NCBI RefSeq assembly: GCF_024464185.1
Contig: NZ_JANHAU010000006.1
Span: 1 to 64,000, forward strand
Direction: 5' to 3'
Source of the DNA: Haloarchaeobius salinus
GTDB lineage: Archaea; Halobacteriota; Halobacteria; Halobacteriales; Natrialbaceae
DNA: 64,000 nucleotides
Part shown: positions 35,522-44,111 of the stretch, one piece after another
Layout of the letters: every line of letters starts with the position of its first letter
Position numbering within the stretch: the stretch's first letter is position 1
Program-made: the position numbers and the translations under genes
The notes under the pieces: model-generated
The model's database searches: none
What the model was told of the DNA's origin: nothing
What the model saw: only the letters and a program-made list of their open reading frames with translations

Positions 35522-37906
35522 ATGACAGGAACCAAAACAAAGATCCGTGGCCTCTTCCTGGCTGCGCTGATGATTACGTCCGTCTTCGCGGGCGTAGTAG
35601 CGTTCTCGGGAAGTGTCGCCGCGGCAAATGCATCCGACTACGATGCCGAGATTGACGAGGGCCAGGGCTACTGGTCCGGTCAGACTCTGGCAGAGACCGA
35701 CGACTTCGCACAGGGCGAAAGCGTCGTCCTCGAACAGCAGCAGAGCAACGGTAACTGGCAATTCCTGACGTACGTGGACGTCGACTCCGATGACGACGTC
35801 GTCATCGAGACTGGCGACTACGAGACGGGCGACTACCGTCTGCGTCAGGAGTCCGGTGACAACACCGTCACCAACTTCACCCTGCGCGAGCAGACCGTGA
35901 CCGCATCCGCGGACCCGGTCGAAGTTGAGAACGACGGTGCCGCCAACCAGTCCACCCTCACGATTACCTCGAACCGCCCGAGCTGGGGCCTCGTCATCGC
36001 GAACGACGACCTCACGCCGGACGAGATCAACGCCACCTTCCCGAGCGTCTCGGGTACGGCCGTTGACTGGGACGGCGACGGCTCGGCTGACGCCGACGAC
36101 GAAGCCGACGCGTTCGAGATCACGAGCAAGACGTACGACACCAACGAGGACCTCGTCGGTAACTTCACCGGCGCCGCCACTGGCTCGTACGACTTCGAGT
36201 TCGCTGCGAACGACACCGGTGTCTCGGACACCGCGACGGTCAACGTCAGCGAGCCCGCGACCGGCACTGTCGGTCTCGGCAGCAACCTCTACACCGACGA
36301 GCTCGGTGACACCGCACAGATCACCGTCACGCTCGACGAGACCTCTCAGGGTATCGTTCGCTTCGGTAGCGCGTCCGACAACTATCAGGCGAACATCACT
36401 GTCACCGACGGTAACGGTGACGGTGAGGTCGTCGTCAACGTGAACACCTTCCTCATGGGCACCGGTGACTCCGAAACGTTCACCGTCGCCAACGAGGACG
36501 ACTCCATCAGCAACGAGCAGTACGGTAGCCTCGGTGGCTCCCTGATTGCAACTGGTGGCTACAACGTCGAGGTCGCGACTGGCACGAACTACAACGTCAA
36601 CTCGCAGAACGTCGGTACGTTCGACATCCAGCCGCGCTCGACCAACGCGCTCAACACCTGGACCGCTCCCGACGCTGCAAGCCTCTCCGGTGCAACCGCT
36701 GAGGACGTGGCAGCACTCGTCGAGGATGGCACCATCACCGAGGATGACACGGTCGCGAAGGGCGACTACATCATCCACGAGCTCGACGCAACGGGCCTCG
36801 AGGGTGTCGTCGCGAGCGACTCCAACGGCTTCTTCGGCGTCCTGAACGACAACGGCGCCACCTACAACGTGTCCCTCACGGTCACGGAAGTCGAGCCGGA
36901 GCGCAACCAGCCGCGCCGCACCGTCGACATCAACAGCTCGAACACCGCCGTCGTCGCTGGTGAGGACGTCTACTACCTCGTCACCCACACGGACGACATC
37001 TCCGCGATGCCCGCTCACGGCGAGTACACGGCCGAGTTCATGATCGCAGAGGAGAGCCCGCTGGCCTCCGCTGACGAAGCAGTGAACACGACCTGGGAGC
37101 TCGCAGAGGGCGCAATCGAGATCGACGCGAACGACGATGACGAGGTCATCGTCTCCGCCGAGGATGAGCAGACCATCTCCGGCGAGTCGACCTACGCACC
37201 CGGCACGGAACTCAACATCCGCGTCAACGGTCAGGACGAGGGCGTCGCCTTCCTGAAGCCGGCAACGGCAACGGTTCAGGAGGACGGCACCTGGTCCACC
37301 AGCGTCAACTTCAGCGACATCGCAGCTGGCAGCGAGTTCACGGTCAACGTGAACAACGGTGCCGCAACGGCTGACGGCTCCGTCGAGGAGGCAACCGCAC
37401 CGGCCGCGTTCGAGGTCTCCGACCTCAGCGCACCCGGTACGGCGACCGTCGGTGACGAAGTGACCGCCACGGCCACCGTCGCGAACACCGGTGGCGAGGA
37501 AGGCACGACGACCGTCGAGTTCACCTTCGGCGGTGACGTCGTCGACTCCCAGGAGGTCACGCTCGCATCCGGCGAGTCCACGACCGTCGAGTTCAGCGTC
37601 ACGGCTGACGTCGAGGCAGGTACCTACACGCACGGTATCTCCGCAGGCGACTCCAGCCAGACCGCTGAGATAACGGTCGAGGCGCAGCAGACGGCGACCC
37701 CGACGGCGACCCCGACGGCGACCCCGACGGCAACCCCGACGGCAACCCCGACGGCGACCCCGACGGCGACCCCGACGGACGCGCCGACGGACGACCCGAC
37801 CGAGACTGACGACGGCGATGACGGTGGTCAGCCCGGCTTCGGTATCGGTGTCGCACTCGTCGCTCTGATGGGCGCAGCGCTCCTCGCGCTCCGCCGTCAG
37901 AACTAA
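35522..37906 (+). CDS. csg: S-layer glycoprotein
   Basis: A 794-aa surface protein. The N-terminal signal (IRGLFLAALMITSVFAGVVAF, cleaved after AAA) is the haloarchaeal major surface glycoprotein type. At least 12 N-X-S/T sequons are spread along the chain, so it is an expected AglB substrate. The C-terminal part has seven TATP repeats (O-glycosylation-type linker), an acidic DDGDDG patch, then the PGF motif, a TM helix and an RRQN end, the archaeosortase A (PGF-CTERM) signal that leads to lipid anchoring. The body is Ig-like beta-rich. Confidence 0.95.
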   Translation: MTGTKTKIRGLFLAALMITSVFAGVVAFSGSVAAANASDYDAEIDEGQGYWSGQTLAETDDFAQGESVVLEQQQSNGNWQFLTYVDVDSDDDVVIETGDYETGDYRLRQESGDNTVTNFTLREQTVTASADPVEVENDGAANQSTLTITSNRPSWGLVIANDDLTPDEINATFPSVSGTAVDWDGDGSADADDEADAFEITSKTYDTNEDLVGNFTGAATGSYDFEFAANDTGVSDTATVNVSEPATGTVGLGSNLYTDELGDTAQITVTLDETSQGIVRFGSASDNYQANITVTDGNGDGEVVVNVNTFLMGTGDSETFTVANEDDSISNEQYGSLGGSLIATGGYNVEVATGTNYNVNSQNVGTFDIQPRSTNALNTWTAPDAASLSGATAEDVAALVEDGTITEDDTVAKGDYIIHELDATGLEGVVASDSNGFFGVLNDNGATYNVSLTVTEVEPERNQPRRTVDINSSNTAVVAGEDVYYLVTHTDDISAMPAHGEYTAEFMIAEESPLASADEAVNTTWELAEGAIEIDANDDDEVIVSAEDEQTISGESTYAPGTELNIRVNGQDEGVAFLKPATATVQEDGTWSTSVNFSDIAAGSEFTVNVNNGAATADGSVEEATAPAAFEVSDLSAPGTATVGDEVTATATVANTGGEEGTTTVEFTFGGDVVDSQEVTLASGESTTVEFSVTADVEAGTYTHGISAGDSSQTAEITVEAQQTATPTATPTATPTATPTATPTATPTATPTDAPTDDPTETDDGDDGGQPGFGIGVALVALMGAALLALRRQN
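37691..37774 (+). repeat. Seven tandem 12-bp repeats encoding TATP
   Basis: Seven head-to-tail units ACGGCGACCCCG (two with ACGGCAACCCCG) encode the Thr/Pro linker before the S-layer membrane anchor. Such repeats can change in copy number by slippage. Confidence 0.9.
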
Positions 37907-37919
37907 CGATCGCTAACTA

Positions 37920-37937
37920 ACCGGACTTCCGTCCGGT
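37920..37937 (+). terminator. Hairpin after the S-layer gene
   Basis: ACCGGAC-TTCC-GTCCGGT forms a perfect 7-bp stem with a 4-nt loop 14 nt after the S-layer stop. A T-rich stretch (TTTCTTT) follows at a distance. It probably stabilises or ends the abundant transcript. Confidence 0.55.
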
Positions 37938-38069
37938 CCTTCGCGGTACTTCGCTTTCTTTCGGACGCAACAACCGGCCAGCGACAGCTCGTTCTCGTGA
38001 TCGTTCCGGCGGACAGCGACGCCACTTCCAGGCGAGAGCAGTCGTGAAAAGAGCGGTGTCGACGTCCCG

Positions 38070-38867
38070 TTACTGTTCGAGCAGCTCCTCAGACGCACCG
38101 GCGAGCTCGCGGAGCGCGTCGCTCTCGATGGGGTGGAGGTCGCCGGGGACGACGAGCAGGTGCAGTGGGTCGCCGAACTCGCGGTCTGCGAGTGCGCCGA
38201 GCGTGTCGGCGGCGACGAGTGGGTCCGGGCTTCCGGCACGAGCGACGACGACGCCGAGCGTGTCGGGCAGGTGCTCGGCGAGCAGCCCGGCGGCGTGGTC
38301 GGCGGTCATGTACTCCTCGTGTGCGGGGTCGTCGCCGTCGGGGCCGCGGCCGACCTTGATGTCGAGGTAGACGACGGTGTGGAGGCCACGCTCGCGGTTG
38401 TCGGCGATGGTGTCGAGGACGCTCCCCGGGACGCCGTCGCCACCGTGGGCGTACTCGAACGGGAGCGTCGTCGCCTTGCCGAACCGGTAGTTCTGGAGGC
38501 CGGTGAGCGAACTCGTCGCGGTCTGGGCGGTCGTGCCGTGGACGACCCGGGTGTCGATACCGCGTTCGTGGGCACGCAGCCGGAGGTCGACGTGCGTGGT
38601 CGAGATCATCGTGTCGCCGGCGGTGAGGAAGGCGACGTCCTGCTCCTCGGCCGTGTCGAGGATGTCCTCGGGGTGCTGTTCGACGCCGGCGCGGTCGCGC
38701 ACCTCGATGTCGACTCCGTGGTACTCGGCGATATCCTCGATGGATGCCCCGACGAGCTTGCTGGTGTACAGTTCCGCGAAGGCCGCGTCGGCGGCCCGGA
38801 GCGCCGCCTGCCCCTCGACCGTGATTGAGCGTTCGTCGTACAGCCCGAGGCCGATGAACGTGAGCAT
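38070..38867 (-). CDS. dph5: Diphthine synthase (Dph5)
   Basis: A 265-aa SAM-dependent methyltransferase that methylates the modified histidine of elongation factor 2 during diphthamide synthesis. MLTFIGLGLYDERSITV, FLTAGDTMISTTHVDL and TVVYLDIKV are characteristic of the tetrapyrrole-methylase fold family member Dph5. It is convergent with the S-layer gene and divergent from trm5. Confidence 0.93.
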   Translation of the reverse strand: MLTFIGLGLYDERSITVEGQAALRAADAAFAELYTSKLVGASIEDIAEYHGVDIEVRDRAGVEQHPEDILDTAEEQDVAFLTAGDTMISTTHVDLRLRAHERGIDTRVVHGTTAQTATSSLTGLQNYRFGKATTLPFEYAHGGDGVPGSVLDTIADNRERGLHTVVYLDIKVGRGPDGDDPAHEEYMTADHAAGLLAEHLPDTLGVVVARAGSPDPLVAADTLGALADREFGDPLHLLVVPGDLHPIESDALRELAGASEELLEQ

Positions 38868-38961
38868 ACCCGTGTTCGGTTGGCCGGGCCGATAAGTTGG
38901 GCGTGTTCGACTCGACCATCGAAAGCGAAGGCGTTAGGGCCGCCGCGGGGTACGTCCGAGC

Positions 38962-39945
38962 ATGGACGTCCCCTGCGTGCGCGTCGAGCAGTCCGAGGGC
39001 GAGGCGACGCGGCAGGTCCTCGCCGACGTCGGCGTGCTCGACGACGAGCACGGCATCACCGGCGACGACGGGTGGCTCTACCTCCCGGTGACCGACGCCG
39101 AGGCGGTACCCGACGAGTTCGCCGTCGTCACGCACGACGCGCCGGCGCGGCGGACGCCGACCACGCCCGCGGACATACTCGGGGAGGACCCGAGCTACGA
39201 GCGTCTCGGCGACGTGGCCATCGTGGACGAGGACGACCCCGAGCGGGCGCGTGAAATCGCCCGGGCCATCGTCGACTCGGACCTCCCCGTGAGGACGGTC
39301 GTCGACCGCGCCTCCGAGATCCAGGGCGAGCTCCGGGTGCGCGACTGGAACGTGCTCGTCGGCGACGACACCGAGACCGTGCACCGCGAGTACGGTCACG
39401 AGTTCGCCCTCGACCTCGATTCGGTGTACTTCTCGCCGCGGCTCGCGACAGAGCGCCACCGCGTCGTCGAGCAGATTCAGTCCGGCGAGCACGTCTTCGA
39501 CATGTTCGCGGGCGTCGGCCCGTTCGCGGTTCCGGCCGCAGCGCGCGGTGCGGAGGTCGTCGCGGTGGACCTGAACGAGACGGCGGTCGAGTACCTCCGC
39601 GAGAACGCCCGCCGGAATGACGTGACGGACCGACTGACGGCCATCCACGGCGACGTCCGGGACGCGGCCGACGACTACCACGACTGGGCCGACCGCATCG
39701 TGATGAACCTCCCCCACAGCGCCGACGAGTTCCTCGACATCGCCGTCGCCATCGCTGGCGACGACTGCGTCCTGCACTTCTACGACATCCAGCACGAGGA
39801 CGACCGGTTCGGGCCGGGCGAGCGCGCGATCCGGGCGGCCGCGGAACCGGAGTACCAGGTGGCCGTCGAGGAGCGCCACACCGTCCGCTCGTACGCTCCC
39901 CACGAGTACAACGTCTGCCTCGACGTTCGCCTGACGAAAGGGTGA
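38962..39945 (+). CDS. trm5: tRNA (guanine37-N1)-methyltransferase Trm5
   Basis: A 327-aa class I methyltransferase that methylates G37 next to the anticodon. It has an N-terminal domain, then FALDLDSVYFSPRLATERHR, the SAM motif DMFAGVGPFAVPAAARGA and the catalytic-region NLPHSADEFLD. The tRNA-Thr gene follows 61 nt downstream. Confidence 0.92.
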   Translation: MDVPCVRVEQSEGEATRQVLADVGVLDDEHGITGDDGWLYLPVTDAEAVPDEFAVVTHDAPARRTPTTPADILGEDPSYERLGDVAIVDEDDPERAREIARAIVDSDLPVRTVVDRASEIQGELRVRDWNVLVGDDTETVHREYGHEFALDLDSVYFSPRLATERHRVVEQIQSGEHVFDMFAGVGPFAVPAAARGAEVVAVDLNETAVEYLRENARRNDVTDRLTAIHGDVRDAADDYHDWADRIVMNLPHSADEFLDIAVAIAGDDCVLHFYDIQHEDDRFGPGERAIRAAAEPEYQVAVEERHTVRSYAPHEYNVCLDVRLTKG

Positions 39946-40006
39946 CGGCCGGGGCGATTCGCAACCCTTATTGTACTCATCGGACAACGAGAGAATGCGC
40001 GTCAGC

Positions 40007-40081
40007 GCCGGTGTAGCTCAGACTGGCTAGAGCGATTCCTTCGTAAGGAATAGGTCGAGGGTTCAAATCCCCCCACCGGCT
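40007..40081 (+). tRNA. tRNA-Thr (anticodon CGU)
   Basis: A complete cloverleaf: acceptor GCCGGTG/CACCGGC, D stem GCTC/GAGC, anticodon stem ATTCC/GGAAT with loop TTCGTAA (anticodon CGU), T loop TTCAAAT and discriminator U73. The T stem GAGGG/CCCCC has one A-C mismatch (A50, C64). No intron. A CTTGCC-TTC-GGCAAG hairpin overlaps the 3' end. The DNA that follows is AT-richer with an integrase remnant, so the gene is the probable attachment site. Confidence 0.95.
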
Positions 40082-40094
40082 TGCCTTCGGCAAG
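40080..40094 (+). terminator. Hairpin at the tRNA-Thr 3' end
   Basis: CTTGCC at 40080-40085 pairs with GGCAAG at 40089-40094 around TTC. It may end the tRNA transcript or mark the att junction. From here to 40251 no gene is seen. Confidence 0.4.
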
Positions 40095-40251
40095 GCTGAA
40101 GTAAGGAACAGATAGTAGCCCGCCTACTTAGATTTTCCCTCAACGTGAGGCTAAATTTGAACCCGTAAATCAGCCCCTCTTGCAGGTTTACGCGACGGAA
40201 ATTGATTGCTCCGACCGCACCGTTGCTGGGCCTTCTTGCTGTTGAGAGTAA

Positions 40252-40941
40252 TTATTCTGCCTGCCATTTATCGTCGTTCGAATAGAGTGCGTTTGCGACG
40301 AAATCCAGAATCTGAATCCCTGTCTGGTATCCATACTTACTCCGTGAAGCGAACGCAGTTAGGATTGCAATTCCTACTGCTCCCTTCTTTAGCGCGGCTC
40401 TTGTGTTCCATGCATGGAGGACTTCTAATTTCTCCATAGGGTCGTTTCGGTGCTCGATACTATCGTAACAGAGGACCTCTGTAACGATTGTTCTCGCTGT
40501 CACGAGAATAGAGAAAATCAGCGCTACGAGACTGATTACTATACCTCCAAACGCAACGCCGAACACGTTCCCAACCAAGAGAGCAGATACACCTCCAATG
40601 AAGGTGAACGCAAACTCTCCGTTTTGTAGTGTTTTTTCTATCTTGACCTTTGCTTGGTCCATTTCTCGAAGGAGACTCCATCTGTCAGCGCCGGAATCCT
40701 TGTTTTCGCTTTCCACTATATGTAGAACATCGTCTCGGAATCGTCTCATTTCGTCCGGATCGCCGATATGGAATATGATTCTGCGGATTATCTCCTCAAT
40801 ATTTACTGCCTCACCGAGCCTACGGGGGAGGTCTAATACCCATAGAAGCACTGAAATGAGAACCAACAATGGGAATAGCAAGAGGAAGACAACTGCTGTG
40901 AATAGGATTGCAATTATCACCTTCTTCAGACGAGTGAACAT
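40252..40941 (-). CDS. AT-rich membrane protein of an integrated element (unrecognised)
   Basis: A 229-aa protein with an N-terminal TM helix (IIAILFTAVVFLLLFPLLVL), a charged cytoplasmic segment, two more TM helices around residues 115-150 (FIGGVSALLVGNVFGVAF) and a possible re-entrant C-terminal part. Base composition and codon use are much more AT-rich than in flanking genes. It sits between tRNA-Thr and a broken integrase, as cargo of an integrative element. ATG 40941 is preferred over a TTG two codons upstream. Function unknown. Confidence 0.65.
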   Translation of the reverse strand: MFTRLKKVIIAILFTAVVFLLLFPLLVLISVLLWVLDLPRRLGEAVNIEEIIRRIIFHIGDPDEMRRFRDDVLHIVESENKDSGADRWSLLREMDQAKVKIEKTLQNGEFAFTFIGGVSALLVGNVFGVAFGGIVISLVALIFSILVTARTIVTEVLCYDSIEHRNDPMEKLEVLHAWNTRAALKKGAVGIAILTAFASRSKYGYQTGIQILDFVANALYSNDDKWQAE

Positions 40942-40962
40942 ACACAAGTTGGCGAGGCCCTC

Positions 40963-41928
40963 TCAAATATCTCTTAGGTGATTTCTCCGCCGTTCTGCCT
41001 TCTCGTCGTGGGTCCACTTGTCGTAGTGCTTGTCGAGGACACGCCCGGTCATGTTGACGCGTTAACTGGTCATGTCCTTGGGTTGGCCTGCATTTCGAGC
41101 GGCGGTAACGTAGCCCCGGCGGAGCGCGTGTGGACTTACGGACCCCGGACATTTTGAAGCGCCGTTCCACGTCGCGGCTTCGCACGTCTCGGGATCCTCG
41201 TCGAAAGGGCAGGCGTTCTCGTAGTGGCGCGGATGAGTGGCCGTGTAGATCATCCGCTGAATAATGGCCCGCGCTCGTCGGCCGTGGCTGGTTGCAATCA
41301 GTGGTCTACGTCCATAGTCGTCGGTCGCGTCGGGGCGGGTGTTCTTGAGGTAGCCCAAGATTGCGTTTCCGTCATCCTTCTCGATTAGTACGTCACGCTC
41401 GCCCCTCTGCTTCTTCTTTGGGGGGGTTCCAGTTTCGGGACGATGGCGAATCTCTAATGCTGGACGACTGTCGTCAAAGTCGCCCACGACCAATGCACGG
41501 AGTTCGCTTAGTCGCATACCGGTCTTCCAGAGGATGAGGAAGATAACGTGCCGGTCGCTCCCGTACTCGAACTTCCCGAGGTGTTCCAGGATCGCCGTCG
41601 CTTTCTCGCGGGTCAGCACGTCGTCGCAGATCTCGTCTTGTTCGTCTGTCGTAGGGATACGGACCAACTCCGAGAGTCCCTTCGGCACTGCCTGAATCGT
41701 CTCACAGAACTCGATGAAGCCCCTGATCGTCACCATATCGTTCCTGGCAGTTATAGTGGCGACCTCCGCCAAGCGCTTCTCGCGGAATTTCTGGAGGTGG
41801 TCAAAATCCAGGTCGCGGAGGTCTTCGATTCCTTTCTCGTCTAGCCATTCGCAGAATTGGGTGAGCGTCGTGTTGTAGTTGTAGAGAGTCTTCTTGCTTA
41901 CGCTGTGCGACTTGTCTTCAAGTACCGG
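40963..41928 (-). pseudogene. Tyrosine recombinase (integrase), interrupted
   Basis: The reading frame shows an N-terminal SAM-like core-binding part (VSKKTLYNYNTTLTQFCEWL) and the catalytic Arg in TGMRLSELRALVV, then HALRRGYVTAARNAGQ (box II). An in-frame TAA at 41062-41064 ends it before the catalytic tyrosine. The frame then continues RVNMTGRVLDKHYDKW, containing that tyrosine, to TGA 40963-40965. The expected SER reads S-stop-R, so a single Glu codon probably became TAA. The true N terminus is also missing: from about 41920 the sequence belongs to another frame. Confidence 0.8.
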
Positions 41929-42049
41929 CTGTGACCGCCAGGCAGACGACGATGGCGTCGTCGGTGAGGACCGCCTCTCGGATGTCCTCGTGAAACGTGA
42001 TCTCACCGTCTTCGAATCCCAGAACCGTCCCGTCGGTCTCGTGTGACAT
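41918..42049 (-). CDS. 43-codon frame at the integrase junction (gene fragment)
   Basis: From ATG 42049 the frame reads MSHETDGTVLGFEDGEITF and ends ...VTAGT at TGA 41918-41920. Its codon use is GC-rich and acidic like host genes. It stops exactly where integrase similarity begins in another frame, so it looks like the start of a host gene cut by the element. The rest of that gene was not found in the window. Confidence 0.4.
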   Translation of the reverse strand: MSHETDGTVLGFEDGEITFHEDIREAVLTDDAIVVCLAVTAGT

Positions 42050-42100
42050 CGGCCCGTGCTCCGGACGGTGACTCCCCGAAACAGCCAGTCAGAACGGGCG

Positions 42101-42385
42101 TTACGTGTTCGTGAGGTGCCGGAACCCGTTCACGACCAGGACGATGGCGGCGGTGAGGATGCTCAGCACGATGATGGCGAGGATGATACCGAAGAGGACG
42201 TTGCTGAAGCGGCCCTGGATCTGCCCGATGACGTCGTTCGCGATGTCGAGAACGACGATCGAGGCGAGCAGGAAGGCCTGGATGAGTGCGAAGGGCTTGA
42301 GCCAGGCGTTCTGCTGGAGGAAACCGCCCTCGACGCGTTCCGGGCGTCGGAGCTCGCCGTCGGTGTCGGTGTTGTTGGCGCTCAT
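42101..42385 (-). CDS. Small membrane protein, 94 aa
   Basis: The acidic N terminus (ANNTDTDGELRRPERVEGG) is followed by two TM helices, about residues 33-48 (LIQAFLLASIVVLDIA) and 63-85 (VLFGIILAIIVLSILTAAIV). No family is recognised. It lies 3' of the uridine kinase gene on the same strand. Confidence 0.72.
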   Translation of the reverse strand: MSANNTDTDGELRRPERVEGGFLQQNAWLKPFALIQAFLLASIVVLDIANDVIGQIQGRFSNVLFGIILAIIVLSILTAAIVLVVNGFRHLTNT

Positions 42386-42433
42386 GTGAACGCATCTCGA
42401 ACGGAGAGGGATAAAAATTGCCTGATGTTCTGG

Positions 42434-43153
42434 TCAGTTCGGGGATGGGGAGTCCGTTTCGGGGTCGGAGGGCTCGACCGTGGTCCGGTCGGACTCCTCG
42501 ACGGCTTCCCACGCGCGAGTGGTCTCCTCGTCCGGCCCGCCCTCGGTCTCGGCTTCGACCTTCTCGGCGAGGAGGTCGACGGCCATCCGGTTGGCACCTT
42601 CGGGGATGATGACGTCGGCGTTCTTCTTCGTGGGGTCGACGAACTGTTCGTGCATCGGCTTGACGGTGGAGAGGTACTGGTCGATGACGCCGGAGAGTTC
42701 GCGCCCGCGTTCGAGCACGTCGCGGCGGATGCGCCGGAGGATGCGCACGTCGGCGTCGGTCTCGACGTACACACGGAGGTCGCACATATCGAGGATGTCG
42801 TCGTCGTAGAGCGCGAAGATACCTTCGACGACGATAACGTCGGAGGGGGAGACGGTGACGGTCTCGTCGGTCCGGTTGTGGATCTCGAAGTCGTACTGGG
42901 GCATCTCGATGGGCTGGCCCATCAGCAGCGAGTCGAGCTGGTCGACGAGCAGCCCCCACTCGAACGCGTCCGGGTGGTCGTAGTTGACCTGTTCGCGCTC
43001 CTCCAGTGGCATGTGCGAGAGGTCCTCGTAGTAGTTGTCGAGGGGGATGCGCGTCACGGCCTCGCCCACCGTGTCCGCGACCTCGCGGGCGACGGTCGTC
43101 TTCCCCGCCCCCGTCCCGCCCGCGATGCCGATTACGAACGTCGGGATTGTCAT
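42434..43153 (-). CDS. udk: Uridine kinase
   Basis: A 239-aa P-loop kinase of the pyrimidine salvage pathway. FVIGIAGGTGAGKTT (P-loop at 12-19), then PLDNYYEDLSHMP, YDHPDAFEWGLL and VVEGIFALYDDDI are typical of Udk. An acidic tail beyond about residue 200 is a haloarchaeal extension. ATG 43153 starts directly before the P-loop strand. Confidence 0.92.
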   Translation of the reverse strand: MTIPTFVIGIAGGTGAGKTTVAREVADTVGEAVTRIPLDNYYEDLSHMPLEEREQVNYDHPDAFEWGLLVDQLDSLLMGQPIEMPQYDFEIHNRTDETVTVSPSDVIVVEGIFALYDDDILDMCDLRVYVETDADVRILRRIRRDVLERGRELSGVIDQYLSTVKPMHEQFVDPTKKNADVIIPEGANRMAVDLLAEKVEAETEGGPDEETTRAWEAVEESDRTTVEPSDPETDSPSPN

Positions 43154-43238
43154 CGTGGGTACAAGGTTCTGGGACGGGTTTGAATCTACGGATTCCCGTT
43201 CCGGGTCCGTTAACTGCCGTCGGCACCTCGGGGCGACC

Positions 43239-43838
43239 ATGCGAACCACGAGCGGGCGGTTCCGCGCGCTTGCGAGTCCCCGGAGCGACGAGGAGTGGGT
43301 GTTCGTCTCGCTCCCGGCGCCCGGCGAGGACCCGGACGCACACGAGTACGAGCCGACGTTCGTCGCCGACTCGGACGCACTGGGGGACGTGGAGCCGGGT
43401 GCGATGGTGTCGGCGACGCTGGACTGGGAGGCGTCGCCGCCGACCGTATCGGAGCTCGAGGTCGAGCGCGAGACCCGGTACCGGTTCGTCCCGGAGACGA
43501 CGAACCTGTTCGAGGCGGCACAGGATGCCTGGGCGGAGGCCGTGACGGGCGGCTCCGGGATGAACTCGACGGTGCTCCGGAACACCGACGGCGAGGAGAC
43601 AGGGGTCTGCTACGTGTTCGGCGACCGCGGCGGCGAGCTCTTCGCGGAGTTCGAGCGCGGGACCCGACCCATCGAGCCGCTGGTGCTGCGGGTGAACCGG
43701 ACGCGGGACGACGACGGGACGCCGCGGTCGGTGTTCGTGCTCGACCCCGTCGGCGACCCGTTCGTCGCGGTCGCGGTGGCGTTCGACCGCGAGGGGCTGC
43801 TCGCGCGGACGATGCGCGATACGTACCTCGACGACTGA
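43239..43838 (+). CDS. Conserved haloarchaeal hypothetical protein (DUF6663-like)
   Basis: A 199-aa acidic soluble protein starting MRTTSGRFRALASPRSDEEW. It has no TM segment or signal peptide. FVPETTNLFEAAQDAWAEA and GVCYVFGDRGGELFAEF are its best-ordered parts. I believe it belongs to a haloarchaeal DUF (possibly DUF6663), but I am not sure. It is divergent from udk. Function unknown. Confidence 0.65.
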   Translation: MRTTSGRFRALASPRSDEEWVFVSLPAPGEDPDAHEYEPTFVADSDALGDVEPGAMVSATLDWEASPPTVSELEVERETRYRFVPETTNLFEAAQDAWAEAVTGGSGMNSTVLRNTDGEETGVCYVFGDRGGELFAEFERGTRPIEPLVLRVNRTRDDDGTPRSVFVLDPVGDPFVAVAVAFDREGLLARTMRDTYLDD

Positions 43839-43928
43839 CCACACCGCCGATTCTCAGCTCCCGTACGAGAGCCGCTGGACCCGCCCGTCGGCGTACATGA
43901 CGTATATCCCCTCGACGCCGTCGCCGTC

Positions 43929-44060
43929 GTGGCGGCCCATCTGGTGTCACTGGCGCTGTTCGGGGCCGACGCGGCCCACGGGCACGCACCGCTGGTGGTC
44001 CTCATGGTCGGCTACACCGTCCCCTCGCCGTGGGTCCGCTCCAGACCCGTCGGCGGGTGA
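43929..44060 (+). CDS. Possible 43-aa membrane peptide or gene remnant
   Basis: From GTG 43929 the frame gives a hydrophobic VAAHLVSLALFGADAAHGHA followed by PLVVLMVGYTVPSPW and stops at TGA 44058. The pattern resembles a short membrane protein, but no ATG or clear promoter is present, and it may be a decayed remnant. It is the only coding-like stretch between 43839 and 44111. Confidence 0.25.
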   Translation: MAAHLVSLALFGADAAHGHAPLVVLMVGYTVPSPWVRSRPVGG

Positions 44061-44111
44061 TTCGACGGACGAACCAGAACGGTTTTTTACAGGTTCTCGC
44101 TAGGGGATTGC

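Noticed and set aside
35396-37633. 745-codon open frame antisense to the S-layer gene
   Set aside because: The plus strand encodes a complete S-layer protein with signal and anchor; the antisense translation is Val/Asp/Arg-rich shadow sequence.
41062-41064. TAA in the integrase as a recoded (read-through) codon
   Set aside because: No recoding of TAA is known in haloarchaea and no downstream element is visible; a point mutation in a decaying gene is simpler.
41924-41930. ACCGGCT match to the tRNA-Thr 3' end as a possible second att site
   Set aside because: Only seven bases match, too short to distinguish from chance in GC-rich DNA, although its position at the integrase junction is suggestive.
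43897-44103. 68-codon frame rich in Trp, Pro and Ser
   Set aside because: Composition is typical of an out-of-frame translation; the neighbouring frame gives a more natural hydrophobic peptide.
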